Source of the DNA: Flexilinea sp.
GTDB taxonomy: Bacteria; Chloroflexota; Anaerolineae; Anaerolineales; Anaerolineaceae
Direction of reading: 5' to 3'
DNA length: 58,006 bases
NCBI GenBank assembly: GCA_017432685.1
Contig: JAFRIR010000037.1
Span: 1 to 58,006 of the forward strand
Shown piece after piece: positions 45,929-53,895 of the stretch. Numbering within the stretch: the stretch's first letter is position 1; each line of letters starts with the position of its first letter. The notes beneath the pieces are model-generated. The model made no database searches, was not told the DNA's origin, and saw only the letters and a program-made list of their open reading frames with translations. The position numbers were made by a program, and so were the translations under genes.

Positions 45929-45962
45929 GTGACTAATTATATATGCATTTGGCCGAATGGGA

Positions 45963-45968
45963 TATAAT
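45963..45968 (+). promoter_or_regulatory. -10 box of the baseplate-J-like/ruvX/mltG operon
   Basis: A perfect TATAAT ending 6 bases before the ATG at 45975. Transcription would start at or next to the start codon, so the message may be leaderless. No clear -35. Confidence 0.45.
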
Positions 45969-45974
45969 CCAGGT

Positions 45975-47567
45975 ATGGGAACGATTATTGACCTGACGAC
46001 CCCGCTGAATAAACGAGCTACTGACGAGGAAATATTTTCCCGTTTGCATTATGATGTGGAGGTCATCAAGCTTCAGGGATACGATAATTTTTACAGCCTG
46101 ATGGACCGTCTTCATCAGCGGGATGTCTCCGGACAGGGCTCACAGCGGATGCTGCTGGTGTGGCCGCCCAGGGGACGTATCCTTGAAACACCTGTGGAAT
46201 TCGGCAGGCTGCGGGCATGGGCTGTGCGGAACAATTATGAGATCGCGCTGGTGATCCCGGGCGATGAAGTTTCACTGAACATGGCAAAAGAACAGGGCCT
46301 GCCGGCTTTCAAAAGCATTCGTGAAGCTAACGAAGCGAAGCGGAAGCCATTGGCTGAACTGCCGGAAGTCAGGGAGGAAGCGGAACGGGTGAGAAACCTG
46401 GCGCTGCTGCGGAAGGATATCGAACAGGCGCAGCATCCGAAAACGCCGCTCGGGATCCGGCTTCTTTTTTTTCTTCTTGCGCTTAGCGCTGTCGCGCTTG
46501 CCTTTTATGCTGTAATTCCGCATGCCCGGATCGACATTACCCCCTATCTGACACGAAAAAGCATCAACATGACGATCTGGACCGACGACCGGCTGGATAC
46601 TCCGACACTGGCCGGCGGGATCCCAACGGTGGAAAAAAAGCTGGAACTGGCGCTGACAGCGGTTGTTCCCGCGAGCGGGCAGGTGAAGATCGAATCGGGA
46701 ATTGCTGTAGGAGAAATCACTGTCCGCAACACCTGTGACCGGATCTATGCTTCCTCTGCAGGTGTTCGGGTGGGTACCTTGGAGGATTTTGACCAGGGTA
46801 TCAATTTTATTACGCTGGATGATGCGATCCTAAACCCCGGGGAAGAACGAACATTGCGTATAGAAGCAGTCAGCGGAGGTACAGCCTGGAATTTACCAGC
46901 CGGTTCCATCCGCTATGCGGAGTATCCTAAATCCCTGTGCTGGGAGGTGAGTCAGCATGGACCGACTGTCAACGGTTCGGAAGGTGTTTATGCCGCACCT
47001 AATGATGCGGACCGTCAGGCAGCCCGGGAAAACATTAATGCTCAGGTCAAAGGAGCTGCATTGACTGCCCTGGCGAATGACCCGGAAGGCGCTGACCTGA
47101 TCCCGTTGGGAGAGCCGTTGGTGAGCGCGGTCAAGCAGGAACAGATCCAGCCGGATACGGGCTTTGCTTCGGAAACACTGACGCTTCGGCAGACCGTGGA
47201 TGTGAGCATCCGAACAGTTCGCCGTTCGGATATGGAATCGATCATACGAGGACAATCTGAGCGGATGAACCTGCAATCCGCAGGCATGACCGGATACGAG
47301 ATTCTTTCCGGCCCCCGGGAAGAAAACGGACTTTCCACCTGGTCGATCAGGGCGGATTACCTTGTGTATGAGCCGCAAACCAACGAAGAGGCGCTGCAGA
47401 TCATGCTCCGCGGCAAAACCCTTGCGCAGGCTCGTGCCGTACTTGACACCCTGGAACATGTGAAAACTTACAGCATTACGATGCTGCCGGAAAAAATGAA
47501 GCTGCTGCCGCTTGCTGCACAGAATATTCGTGTAATGATCCATCCAGCAGTGGAGGCTGAACCATGA
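45975..47567 (+). CDS. Baseplate J/gp47-like membrane protein
   Basis: A 530-residue protein. Residues 1-150 are soluble, one membrane helix lies at about 160-180 (LLFFLLALSAVALAFYAVIP), and the rest is an extracellular beta-rich region. It contains the baseplate-J-like stretch DRIYASSAGVRVGT, then NPGEERTLRIEAVSGGTAWNLPAGSI. From memory Anaerolineae genomes carry this protein beside ruvX and mltG and annotate it as baseplate J. A true phage role is unlikely; it may be a wall-associated assembly protein. Start placed at 45975. Confidence 0.65.
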   Translation: MGTIIDLTTPLNKRATDEEIFSRLHYDVEVIKLQGYDNFYSLMDRLHQRDVSGQGSQRMLLVWPPRGRILETPVEFGRLRAWAVRNNYEIALVIPGDEVSLNMAKEQGLPAFKSIREANEAKRKPLAELPEVREEAERVRNLALLRKDIEQAQHPKTPLGIRLLFFLLALSAVALAFYAVIPHARIDITPYLTRKSINMTIWTDDRLDTPTLAGGIPTVEKKLELALTAVVPASGQVKIESGIAVGEITVRNTCDRIYASSAGVRVGTLEDFDQGINFITLDDAILNPGEERTLRIEAVSGGTAWNLPAGSIRYAEYPKSLCWEVSQHGPTVNGSEGVYAAPNDADRQAARENINAQVKGAALTALANDPEGADLIPLGEPLVSAVKQEQIQPDTGFASETLTLRQTVDVSIRTVRRSDMESIIRGQSERMNLQSAGMTGYEILSGPREENGLSTWSIRADYLVYEPQTNEEALQIMLRGKTLAQARAVLDTLEHVKTYSITMLPEKMKLLPLAAQNIRVMIHPAVEAEP

Positions 47568-48016
47568 TGAAGGTCATTCTTGCCGTTGATCCGGGCGAAA
47601 AGAATATCGGGATCGCAAAATCCGACCCGCTGGGGATCGGCGCTACGGCTCTGTGCGTGATTCGTCATGTCCAGATGGAAAAAGATGCACAGACTATTGC
47701 GGAAAAAGCCCGGGAATGCGGAGCGGAGCGGATCCTGATCGGTCAGCCGTTGAACGCGGACGGTTCGGAAGGCCCGAAGGCACGGCATTCCGCGAAACTG
47801 GCTGAGGCCGTCAGCCGTTATTTTGACGGAGAGGTCTTTCTTTATGATGAATATGGCAGTACCCAAGAAACCCGGGAACGCTTCAAGGAAATGGGGGTCC
47901 GGCGCTCGAAACGTCTCGGTCATCTGGACGCGAATGCTGCGCAGACGATCCTGCAGCGCTATCTTGATGAGCAGTATTATAGTAATCAGTGGTCAGTAAT
48001 CAGTGGCCGGGAGTAG
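47564..48016 (+). CDS. ruvX: RuvX/YqgF-family nuclease
   Basis: A 150-residue RNase H-fold protein with ILAVDPGEKNIGIAKSD (first catalytic Asp), GQPLNADGSEGP and YDEYGSTQETRE, then HLDANAAQTILQRYL with the last Asp. YqgF processes 16S rRNA 5' ends and may resolve Holliday junctions. It overlaps the upstream gene by four bases. Its last about ten residues (SNQWSVISGRE) are encoded by a short intergenic-type repeat and look like an addition to the natural C-terminus. Confidence 0.88.
   Translation: MMKVILAVDPGEKNIGIAKSDPLGIGATALCVIRHVQMEKDAQTIAEKARECGAERILIGQPLNADGSEGPKARHSAKLAEAVSRYFDGEVFLYDEYGSTQETRERFKEMGVRRSKRLGHLDANAAQTILQRYLDEQYYSNQWSVISGRE
47981..48008. repeat. Short repeat AGTAATCAGTGGTC within the ruvX 3' end
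   Basis: Two copies of AGTAATCAGTGG, separated by TC. They code for the end of RuvX. The related repeat is at 40194-40225. Confidence 0.7.
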
Positions 48017-48025
48017 ACCGAAACA

Positions 48026-49186
48026 ATGAACGGAGATCAGGAATCTAAAAGCGGCGAACATGAATCTGGAGTGAATAAACGGCGTTTTTGGGTGGTCATT
48101 TCGATTCTCTTTATTGTCTTTTTCCTGTTGATCGGCGGTTTATTGTCTGTTCGCACGAGGATCAACCGAACGGAACAGGCGCTGGGACCGGCTTCCGAAA
48201 ACCTGACTTCTTTGCAGCGGATCCGTCTGACGTTACAGTGCAGTGAAGTGTTGGGTAAGTATTTTGAACCTGTCAATCCGGGAAGCGGTCAATATCTGCT
48301 GGAAGTCGAACCGGGGGAAGGTGTGGCGTCTGTTATCGGGAAAATCGCTGACGGGCTATCATGCGATGCGGAACTGCTGCGTATCTATTGGGTCTATACC
48401 GGCGCGGACCGGTTGATCAACCCGGGCCGTTATGCGCTCGCCGGCTCCCTGACGATTCCTGAAATCACGGATCTGGTCACAGCAGCCGGAAATTCGCTGG
48501 TGCGCTTTGCCTTTTTCTCCGGCATGCGGCTGGAAGAGATCGCGGAGCTGATCGACAGTTATGAATTTTCTTTCAGCGGGCAGGAATTTCTTGACGCTGC
48601 ACAGAATTACCCTTCTGAATTGCATCCTGCCGGCGAAACATCTCTGGAAGGGTATTTCGTCCCCGGAACCTATGAAATGAGCCGGAACATTTCTCTGGAA
48701 AAATTCCTGATCAACTTCGTCAACGTTTTTGACCGCCGGGTCCGCGAACATTATGAGGCTGCGTTCAATGAAAACGGGCTGAGCCTGCATCAGGCAGTCA
48801 TCATGAGTTCGATGATCGCGCGGGAAGCGATGTCCTCCTCTGAGTATGGAACCATTGCTTCGGTTTTTTACAACCGCATCCGGGCGGGAATGAAATTTGA
48901 AAGTGACCCGACTGCACAGTACGCGATCGGCTGGGATGAGGAGAGTCAGTCCTGGTGGAAAATGCCGCTGACAGCGGCTGACGTGATGGTTTATTCGGCG
49001 TATAATACCTATGTGATCGACGGGTTTCCGCCGGGACCGATCTGCAATCCCGATACGGCAATTTATGATGCGGTGTCAAACCCGCCTCAGACGGACTATT
49101 TCTATTTTCGTGCCAAGTGTGACAATACGCCTTATCACAATTTTTCAAGGACTTATGAAGAACACGTGGCGTTTGGATGCAAGTAA
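48026..49186 (+). CDS. mltG: Endolytic murein transglycosylase MltG
   Basis: A 386-residue protein with a short cytoplasmic tail, one membrane helix at about 20-45 (VVISILFIVFFLLIGGLL), then a YceG/MltG domain outside. The signature IMSSMIAREAMSS holds the catalytic Glu, followed by VFYNRIRAGMKFESDPTAQY and NTYVIDGFPPGPICNP. It cuts new glycan strands to set their length. Ten bases follow ruvX, so the three genes form one operon. Confidence 0.92.
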   Translation: MNGDQESKSGEHESGVNKRRFWVVISILFIVFFLLIGGLLSVRTRINRTEQALGPASENLTSLQRIRLTLQCSEVLGKYFEPVNPGSGQYLLEVEPGEGVASVIGKIADGLSCDAELLRIYWVYTGADRLINPGRYALAGSLTIPEITDLVTAAGNSLVRFAFFSGMRLEEIAELIDSYEFSFSGQEFLDAAQNYPSELHPAGETSLEGYFVPGTYEMSRNISLEKFLINFVNVFDRRVREHYEAAFNENGLSLHQAVIMSSMIAREAMSSSEYGTIASVFYNRIRAGMKFESDPTAQYAIGWDEESQSWWKMPLTAADVMVYSAYNTYVIDGFPPGPICNPDTAIYDAVSNPPQTDYFYFRAKCDNTPYHNFSRTYEEHVAFGCK

Positions 49187-49217
49187 AATAAGGAATAAGA
49201 AATAAGAAATAAGAAAA
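49187..49217. repeat. Short tandem repeat AAATAAGA type
   Basis: Four copies of AATAAGA(A) between mltG and the next gene; reverse complement of the TTTCTTA family at 2764-2786 and 56581-56612. Confidence 0.8.
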
Positions 49218-49233
49218 ATTACAGGTAAATTAA

Positions 49234-50832
49234 ATGAAAAATCCATTGATACATATTGAACCCGACAGACCGATGCGGAGGAACGAGAAAGTCGGACAGG
49301 TGATTTTTACTGTCCTTTTTGTGCTCCTGATTGCGGCAAGTATCTATCTTTTTGTCCGCTGCACGCCCTATGGTGTGGGACTGGTCAGCGATTCAGTAAA
49401 TTATATCAATGGCGCCCGGTCCATTGCTGAAGGAAACGGATATTACCGGAAAGGCGGGGCGGGAGAACTGAAGGCAATCACGAATTTTCCGCCGCTTTAT
49501 TCCATCTGCCTTTCCGTTCCGCTGTATTTTGGCATGAGTTGGCAGCTGGCAGTCTGGTGGGTCAGCCTGATTTTCTTTGCCCTCAACACGGTTTTGATCG
49601 TACGGCTGGTCTGGCTGGCAAGCGGTTCCCGCTGGGCGGGGCTGCTGGGTGGGGCGCTGCTGCTTTCCATGAGGCCTTATCTCTACTATCAGTTTTATGC
49701 CATGTCGGAACCGGTCTATTATTTCTGTACCTTTCTGGCGTTTATCTGTATGCTGCGGGGTTATCGGAGCGGGAAGTTCCTGTGGTGGCTGGGATGCGGC
49801 CTTGCCTGTGGAGGCGCCTTTCTGGCACGTTATATCGGCATTGTCTCGCTGTGTGCCATATTCGGCGCAATCGTTGTGTTTTGCCGCGGAAAACGGGGCA
49901 GAGCTCTTGGCGGGCTCTTTTGCGGGGCGCTGCCGCTCATCGCTGCCTGGCTGGTCCGGAATGCATTGGCCACGGGGAATGCATCCAACCGGCAGATCCT
50001 TTCCCATTGGGTGACCATGAATGACATTCGTCATGGGGTCGTGATCCTGTGGCGCTGGGCATTTCCTGCCCGCTACGGAAATCTGGAAACACCGACCGCC
50101 TGGATGGTCTGGGGCACTGCCGGGGTTTTTGCTTTGATGATCATTTTCTGCATCGTACTTATGATCATCGCCGGACGGAGACAAAAAGCCTTTTCTCCTG
50201 CTGTTGTCAGTGTCTGGACCTGGCTGCTGTTCATCGTTGGCTACAACCTGTTCGTGATCCTGACAATCTCCCTGTTTGACGCTTCGGTCAACATTGAAGA
50301 GCGCATCCTGTTTCCGGCATTTATGATCTTTTTCCTGATCCCGCCGGTGCTGTTTGGCTGGATGCTCACACGCCGGGACTACCTCGCGGCGATCCTGCCT
50401 TTTGCGGTGACGGTGGCTTTCACGGTGATCTTCATTTTGGATACGATTCCACATCTGGATGATATGGCGGAACGTGGCTATGGCTGGGGTTGGGAAGGCT
50501 GGAACACCTCACCGGCAATGCAGATCATCCATGAACTGCCGGAGGATAAGATTCTTTATTCTAACCAGATTGAGGCGGTCAACCTTTGGACTGGACGGGG
50601 CGCTTATGCGCTGCTGGACCCGGTGGATCCCTCCTCTGAGCAAGTCCGGGAAGGGTATCAGGATACGATGAATGAAATTCGACGCCAGGTCAATTCCGGT
50701 GAGGCGGTTCTGGTTTTCTTTGGCATACAATCCTGGGTGGCTGAAGGAGACAACTGGATCACCCAGCTTTGTGAAGGGCTTCCCTTCATCTATCGCGATA
50801 CGAGCGAATGGGTCCTTGGAATCAGCGAATAA
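49234..50832 (+). CDS. Polytopic membrane protein, GT-C/mannosyltransferase-like
   Basis: A 532-residue protein with about eleven hydrophobic helices. After helix 1 comes GLVSDSVNYINGARSIAEG with an acidic residue, then NFPPLYSICLSVPLYFG, the typical loop of PMT/ArnT-type GT-C enzymes that use polyprenyl-phosphate sugars. The last 100 residues are soluble. It ends inside the bidirectional terminator palindrome. The glycan target is unknown. Confidence 0.7.
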   Translation: MKNPLIHIEPDRPMRRNEKVGQVIFTVLFVLLIAASIYLFVRCTPYGVGLVSDSVNYINGARSIAEGNGYYRKGGAGELKAITNFPPLYSICLSVPLYFGMSWQLAVWWVSLIFFALNTVLIVRLVWLASGSRWAGLLGGALLLSMRPYLYYQFYAMSEPVYYFCTFLAFICMLRGYRSGKFLWWLGCGLACGGAFLARYIGIVSLCAIFGAIVVFCRGKRGRALGGLFCGALPLIAAWLVRNALATGNASNRQILSHWVTMNDIRHGVVILWRWAFPARYGNLETPTAWMVWGTAGVFALMIIFCIVLMIIAGRRQKAFSPAVVSVWTWLLFIVGYNLFVILTISLFDASVNIEERILFPAFMIFFLIPPVLFGWMLTRRDYLAAILPFAVTVAFTVIFILDTIPHLDDMAERGYGWGWEGWNTSPAMQIIHELPEDKILYSNQIEAVNLWTGRGAYALLDPVDPSSEQVREGYQDTMNEIRRQVNSGEAVLVFFGIQSWVAEGDNWITQLCEGLPFIYRDTSEWVLGISE

Positions 50833-50868
50833 AAATCGCGGGGTAACCCGCGATTTTTATTCGCTGAT
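50821..50868. terminator. Bidirectional intrinsic terminator
   Basis: Perfect 22-base arms (50821-50842 and 50847-50868) around a GTAA loop. The arms hold an AT tract so that each strand has a GC stem followed by T5. It contains the stop codons of both converging genes. Confidence 0.9.
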
Positions 50869-52356
50869 CGTTTCCCACTGGTAAACCGGTCGGTCGTGGC
50901 GAACAGCCTGTTTGGCCAGTTTCGCGAAATACTCACCCGTGTGTTTGCCTGAGGTCCCGTCGGTGAAAGTGCATTCGTCGATGATGAATTTCACCCGTTC
51001 CGCGTGATCGGTCTCCGGGTGGGTCAGGTAAAGATCAAGTGTCTCGCGCAGCTCTTCTTCATTGTAAACCACCCGTCCGGCTTTGGCGCTGCGATAGCGT
51101 TCATGGGTTGGCCATTCGCCGATTTCCGAAAGGGAAAGGCAGAATTTTTCCGGCTTATTCCAGCCGCCGGGGGCATCGATGCAGACCGCAACGATCGGTC
51201 GGTCATGAATGGCTGTTTCCACCACCATGGTGGAGTAGACGGTGCAGAATACATCCGACCAGGCCATCATGGAGTCCTTTTCCGGCATGTCTTCTCCGGA
51301 ATAAAAACCGAGATCGCCGCCAAGCGCTACCGGTTCGATGAGGTGGATATAGGGTTTGCCTTTGATCAGCTCCCGGATCTTTTTCGCTTCTTCCTCGAAC
51401 AGGGAGCCTTTGATGAAGTGATTGGGATGGAGCCTGATCAGCAGTTGGGAAGGCTCGGCAAGCCTGTCTTCTGAGACCAGTTTCACCAGCGCTTCGATGT
51501 CCTGATAGTTGGGCGAGAAGGTGATGAAGGAACAAGCAAAGGAGATCAGTTTCCGGCTTAGATCCAGATCATGAAGCTTGAAATACTCTTCACGGCTCAT
51601 GCGCCAGGTCTTACGGAAGTAACCGTCATAGGTGGGAATGCCGCCGATGTTGACCCGCTCCGGGTTCCAGTCCGCTCCATCTACCAGTTCACGTTTTTGT
51701 TCGGCGGACCAGCAGTTCGCCCATTGCATCGGGGCGCCCGGCAGCCGGTAGGAGCTGGGGTTGTCCCAGCCGATCACGGCCAGGCAGGTCTCGATGCCCG
51801 CAGCAGCGGCTTCCCGGAGCAGGTAGCGGTCCAGCCGCCAGCCGGCCGTGCTCGCGATCACCAGATCCGGCTGATATTTTTCGAACAGGTCTCCGTAGAT
51901 TTGGGTGGTGTATTTCATTTGGCTTTTGACCAGAGCCTTGCGGGCATCTGCGGATTTGCGCAGCTGTTTCACCTTCGTGCGGATCATTGGAATGCGAACG
52001 AGTTTTTCTGTCATCGTGGATTCATGGGCACGCTGACGCAGGTGGCAGTCAATGGCGGTGGTGTTTACCTTGTCGGAACCGCCCATCCAGCGCAGGAAAT
52101 GTGTCCAGTACTGATCTGTGTGGTCGACTTCATTGAAGTACTTTTTGCATTGATCAAGCCGCAGCCCTTCGACGTAAAGGTTTTCCTGACCGAATTTTTC
52201 CTGAACTTTATCGGTGACGCCGTCATCGGTCAGGATCACGACTTTGATGCCTTCATCAAGCATGGTTTGTACGACATCTGTCTGTAAAAAGTAAACGATC
52301 GCCAGACCATGGTCTGCGCTGATCATCACACATCGTTGTTTTTTATCTTTTTCCAT
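50857..52356 (-). CDS. GT-B-fold surface-polymer transferase-like protein
   Basis: A 499-residue protein with two Rossmann-like halves. CVMISADHGLAIVYFLQTD starts the first, KYQPDLVIASTAGWRLDRYL closes it, and the second has ISFACSFITFSP, LLIRLHPNHF and MAWSDVFCTVYSTMVVETAI. The last stretch resembles CDP-glycerol glycerophosphotransferase and capsule-type transferases. I do not recognise a named family. No membrane helix, so it is probably cytoplasmic. It stands alone in opposite orientation to its neighbours. Confidence 0.6.
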   Translation of the reverse strand: MEKDKKQRCVMISADHGLAIVYFLQTDVVQTMLDEGIKVVILTDDGVTDKVQEKFGQENLYVEGLRLDQCKKYFNEVDHTDQYWTHFLRWMGGSDKVNTTAIDCHLRQRAHESTMTEKLVRIPMIRTKVKQLRKSADARKALVKSQMKYTTQIYGDLFEKYQPDLVIASTAGWRLDRYLLREAAAAGIETCLAVIGWDNPSSYRLPGAPMQWANCWSAEQKRELVDGADWNPERVNIGGIPTYDGYFRKTWRMSREEYFKLHDLDLSRKLISFACSFITFSPNYQDIEALVKLVSEDRLAEPSQLLIRLHPNHFIKGSLFEEEAKKIRELIKGKPYIHLIEPVALGGDLGFYSGEDMPEKDSMMAWSDVFCTVYSTMVVETAIHDRPIVAVCIDAPGGWNKPEKFCLSLSEIGEWPTHERYRSAKAGRVVYNEEELRETLDLYLTHPETDHAERVKFIIDECTFTDGTSGKHTGEYFAKLAKQAVRHDRPVYQWETISE

Positions 52357-52508
52357 ATTTTTGTCCGTTTATCGTTATCTTCCCAAATTTCATAACAATC
52401 ATAACATGAAAAACAAAAGGTTCAGCCTGACACACCGCAGATGATGAATACAGGTGCTATTATTCAGCAAAATCTAAAATAAATAACCTTATTTTGTGAC
52501 ATTTATGG

Positions 52509-52536
52509 TTGACGGCTGGGAAAATTCCTGTATCAT
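52509..52536 (+). promoter_or_regulatory. Promoter of the SPFH gene
   Basis: TTGACG (52509-52514), 16-base spacer, TATCAT (52531-52536). The ribosome site GGAGGT follows at 52560-52565. The rest of the 215-base gap to the opposite gene shows nothing else. Confidence 0.55.
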
Positions 52537-52570
52537 AATAACCATAAAGTAAAAATAGTGGAGGTGCATG

Positions 52571-53812
52571 ATGGAAAATTATCAGCCTGAAAACAATTAT
52601 AATAACCAGAACTATTCTGCTCCGAATTATTCTGCCCCGAAACCGAAAAAGACGGCGAAAGTCGGGATCATTATCCTGGTCGTGATTTTGCTGCTTGTTG
52701 GAGGTTTCATCTTCTTCAAGCCTGTCTACCTGATGAAAGGCCTCGGACAGCAGGAAATGGGCGTCAAGATCCGCGCCGGTGAGATCGTCGATATCGTCGG
52801 CCCCGGCGGTATCTATAACGACTTTGGCCTCTATGTCAAGCTGGAAAACTACAACATTGAGGGTGTCTCTTTTTCCGTTGCGGATGACGAAGTGTTCACA
52901 AAGGATATGCAGCCGGTTTATGTGGAGATCCGCGGGCAGGTGTTCCGCCCTTCGCTGACCAGCATCAAATCCGTGAACGCGGACGGTACGGTCAATTATT
53001 TCACGAAGGATGAGATCGCACAACATTATGTGAATTATCGCCAGAGCTACCGGGAAAACAGTGTGCTAAAGGATCAGATGGACGGGTTCTCCCGCCAGGC
53101 GATGAAGGTCTGTGTCGGACAGAATGACTTGCGCGGCAACGCGGTCGCGGAAGGGCGCGACACCCTGCGGAACTGCATCGAAAACGAGCTTGAAAAGCTG
53201 ACGAACGAGATCGGCATGTACGTGAATAACGTCGTTGTGACCGATGTGCAGGCCTCCGAGCAGGCGATGGCTGTCATCAATGAGACGAACCAGTACCTGC
53301 TGGATGCGGAAAAGGCGAAAGCGCAGGCTCAGAAGCTTGAAGAAGAAGGTAAGGCCAATGCCGTCCAGAAGGAAGCGGAGATCCGGGTGCAGCAGGCTGC
53401 TCAGCAGGAAACCGCCCGGCAGAAAGTGACCCTGGCGGAACTGGAGGAAAAAGAGCTCATCGCCCGCCGTGAAGTGATCAAGGCGGAAAAGGAAAACGCG
53501 ATTCTGGAGCAGGAGCTGAATGCTGAAAAAGCGAAAGCTGCGGAACTGGAAGCGCAGGCGGATCTCGCCAAAGAACGCCTGATGGCACAGATCTATGATG
53601 AAAACCCCGGTTATTTCCAGCTGAAGGTCTCTGAACTGAACGCCTCCGCCATCAAGGCTACGGATAAATTCATCATTGTTCCGGAAGGCGCCATGCCCCA
53701 GCTGGTCCTTGGAAAAGACGTGATCCCGACAATGAATGTCGGCAGCAGTGCAGGCTCATCCGCATCATCCGCATCCGGGCTGGATCTGACGGATTTATTC
53801 AACGGCGGGTAA
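52571..53812 (+). CDS. SPFH/Band 7 domain membrane protein
   Basis: A 413-residue protein: a 30-residue Asn/Pro-rich tail, one membrane helix (VGIIILVVILLLVGGFIFF), a prohibitin-like SPFH domain (GVKIRAGEIVDIVGPGGIY, YVEIRGQVF, YVNNVVVTDVQAS), then an Ala/Glu/Lys-rich coiled coil of about 130 residues and a short tail. Such proteins form membrane rings or microdomains and often regulate FtsH-like proteases. The start is the second ATG (52571), 5 bases after GGAGGT. No NfeD or protease partner is next to it. Confidence 0.9.
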   Translation: MENYQPENNYNNQNYSAPNYSAPKPKKTAKVGIIILVVILLLVGGFIFFKPVYLMKGLGQQEMGVKIRAGEIVDIVGPGGIYNDFGLYVKLENYNIEGVSFSVADDEVFTKDMQPVYVEIRGQVFRPSLTSIKSVNADGTVNYFTKDEIAQHYVNYRQSYRENSVLKDQMDGFSRQAMKVCVGQNDLRGNAVAEGRDTLRNCIENELEKLTNEIGMYVNNVVVTDVQASEQAMAVINETNQYLLDAEKAKAQAQKLEEEGKANAVQKEAEIRVQQAAQQETARQKVTLAELEEKELIARREVIKAEKENAILEQELNAEKAKAAELEAQADLAKERLMAQIYDENPGYFQLKVSELNASAIKATDKFIIVPEGAMPQLVLGKDVIPTMNVGSSAGSSASSASGLDLTDLFNGG

Positions 53813-53840
53813 AATAACGTTTTCTTTCGCATAAGGTATA

Positions 53841-53877
53841 AAAACTGCGCTAAAATAAAGTAAGCGCAGTTTTTTTG
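53841..53877 (+). terminator. Intrinsic terminator after the SPFH gene
   Basis: AAAACTGCGCT pairs with AGCGCAGTTTT around a short loop, followed by more T. It lies 19 bases before the response regulator start. Confidence 0.85.
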
Positions 53878-53895
53878 TATCTATTTGGGGGCGGT

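Noticed and set aside
45975..47567. Prophage or contractile-tail locus
   Set aside because: Only one baseplate-J-like gene, with a membrane helix, beside housekeeping genes; no capsid, tube, sheath or integrase genes.
49393..50454. Long minus-strand open frame of 353 codons opposite the GT-C-like gene
   Set aside because: Composition (Gln/Pro/Arg/His-rich, no hydrophobic core) is that of an antisense shadow; the plus strand encodes a clear membrane protein.
51571..52287. Plus-strand open frame of 238 codons opposite the GT-B-like gene
   Set aside because: Shadow of the minus-strand gene, which has a good start and shares the terminator.
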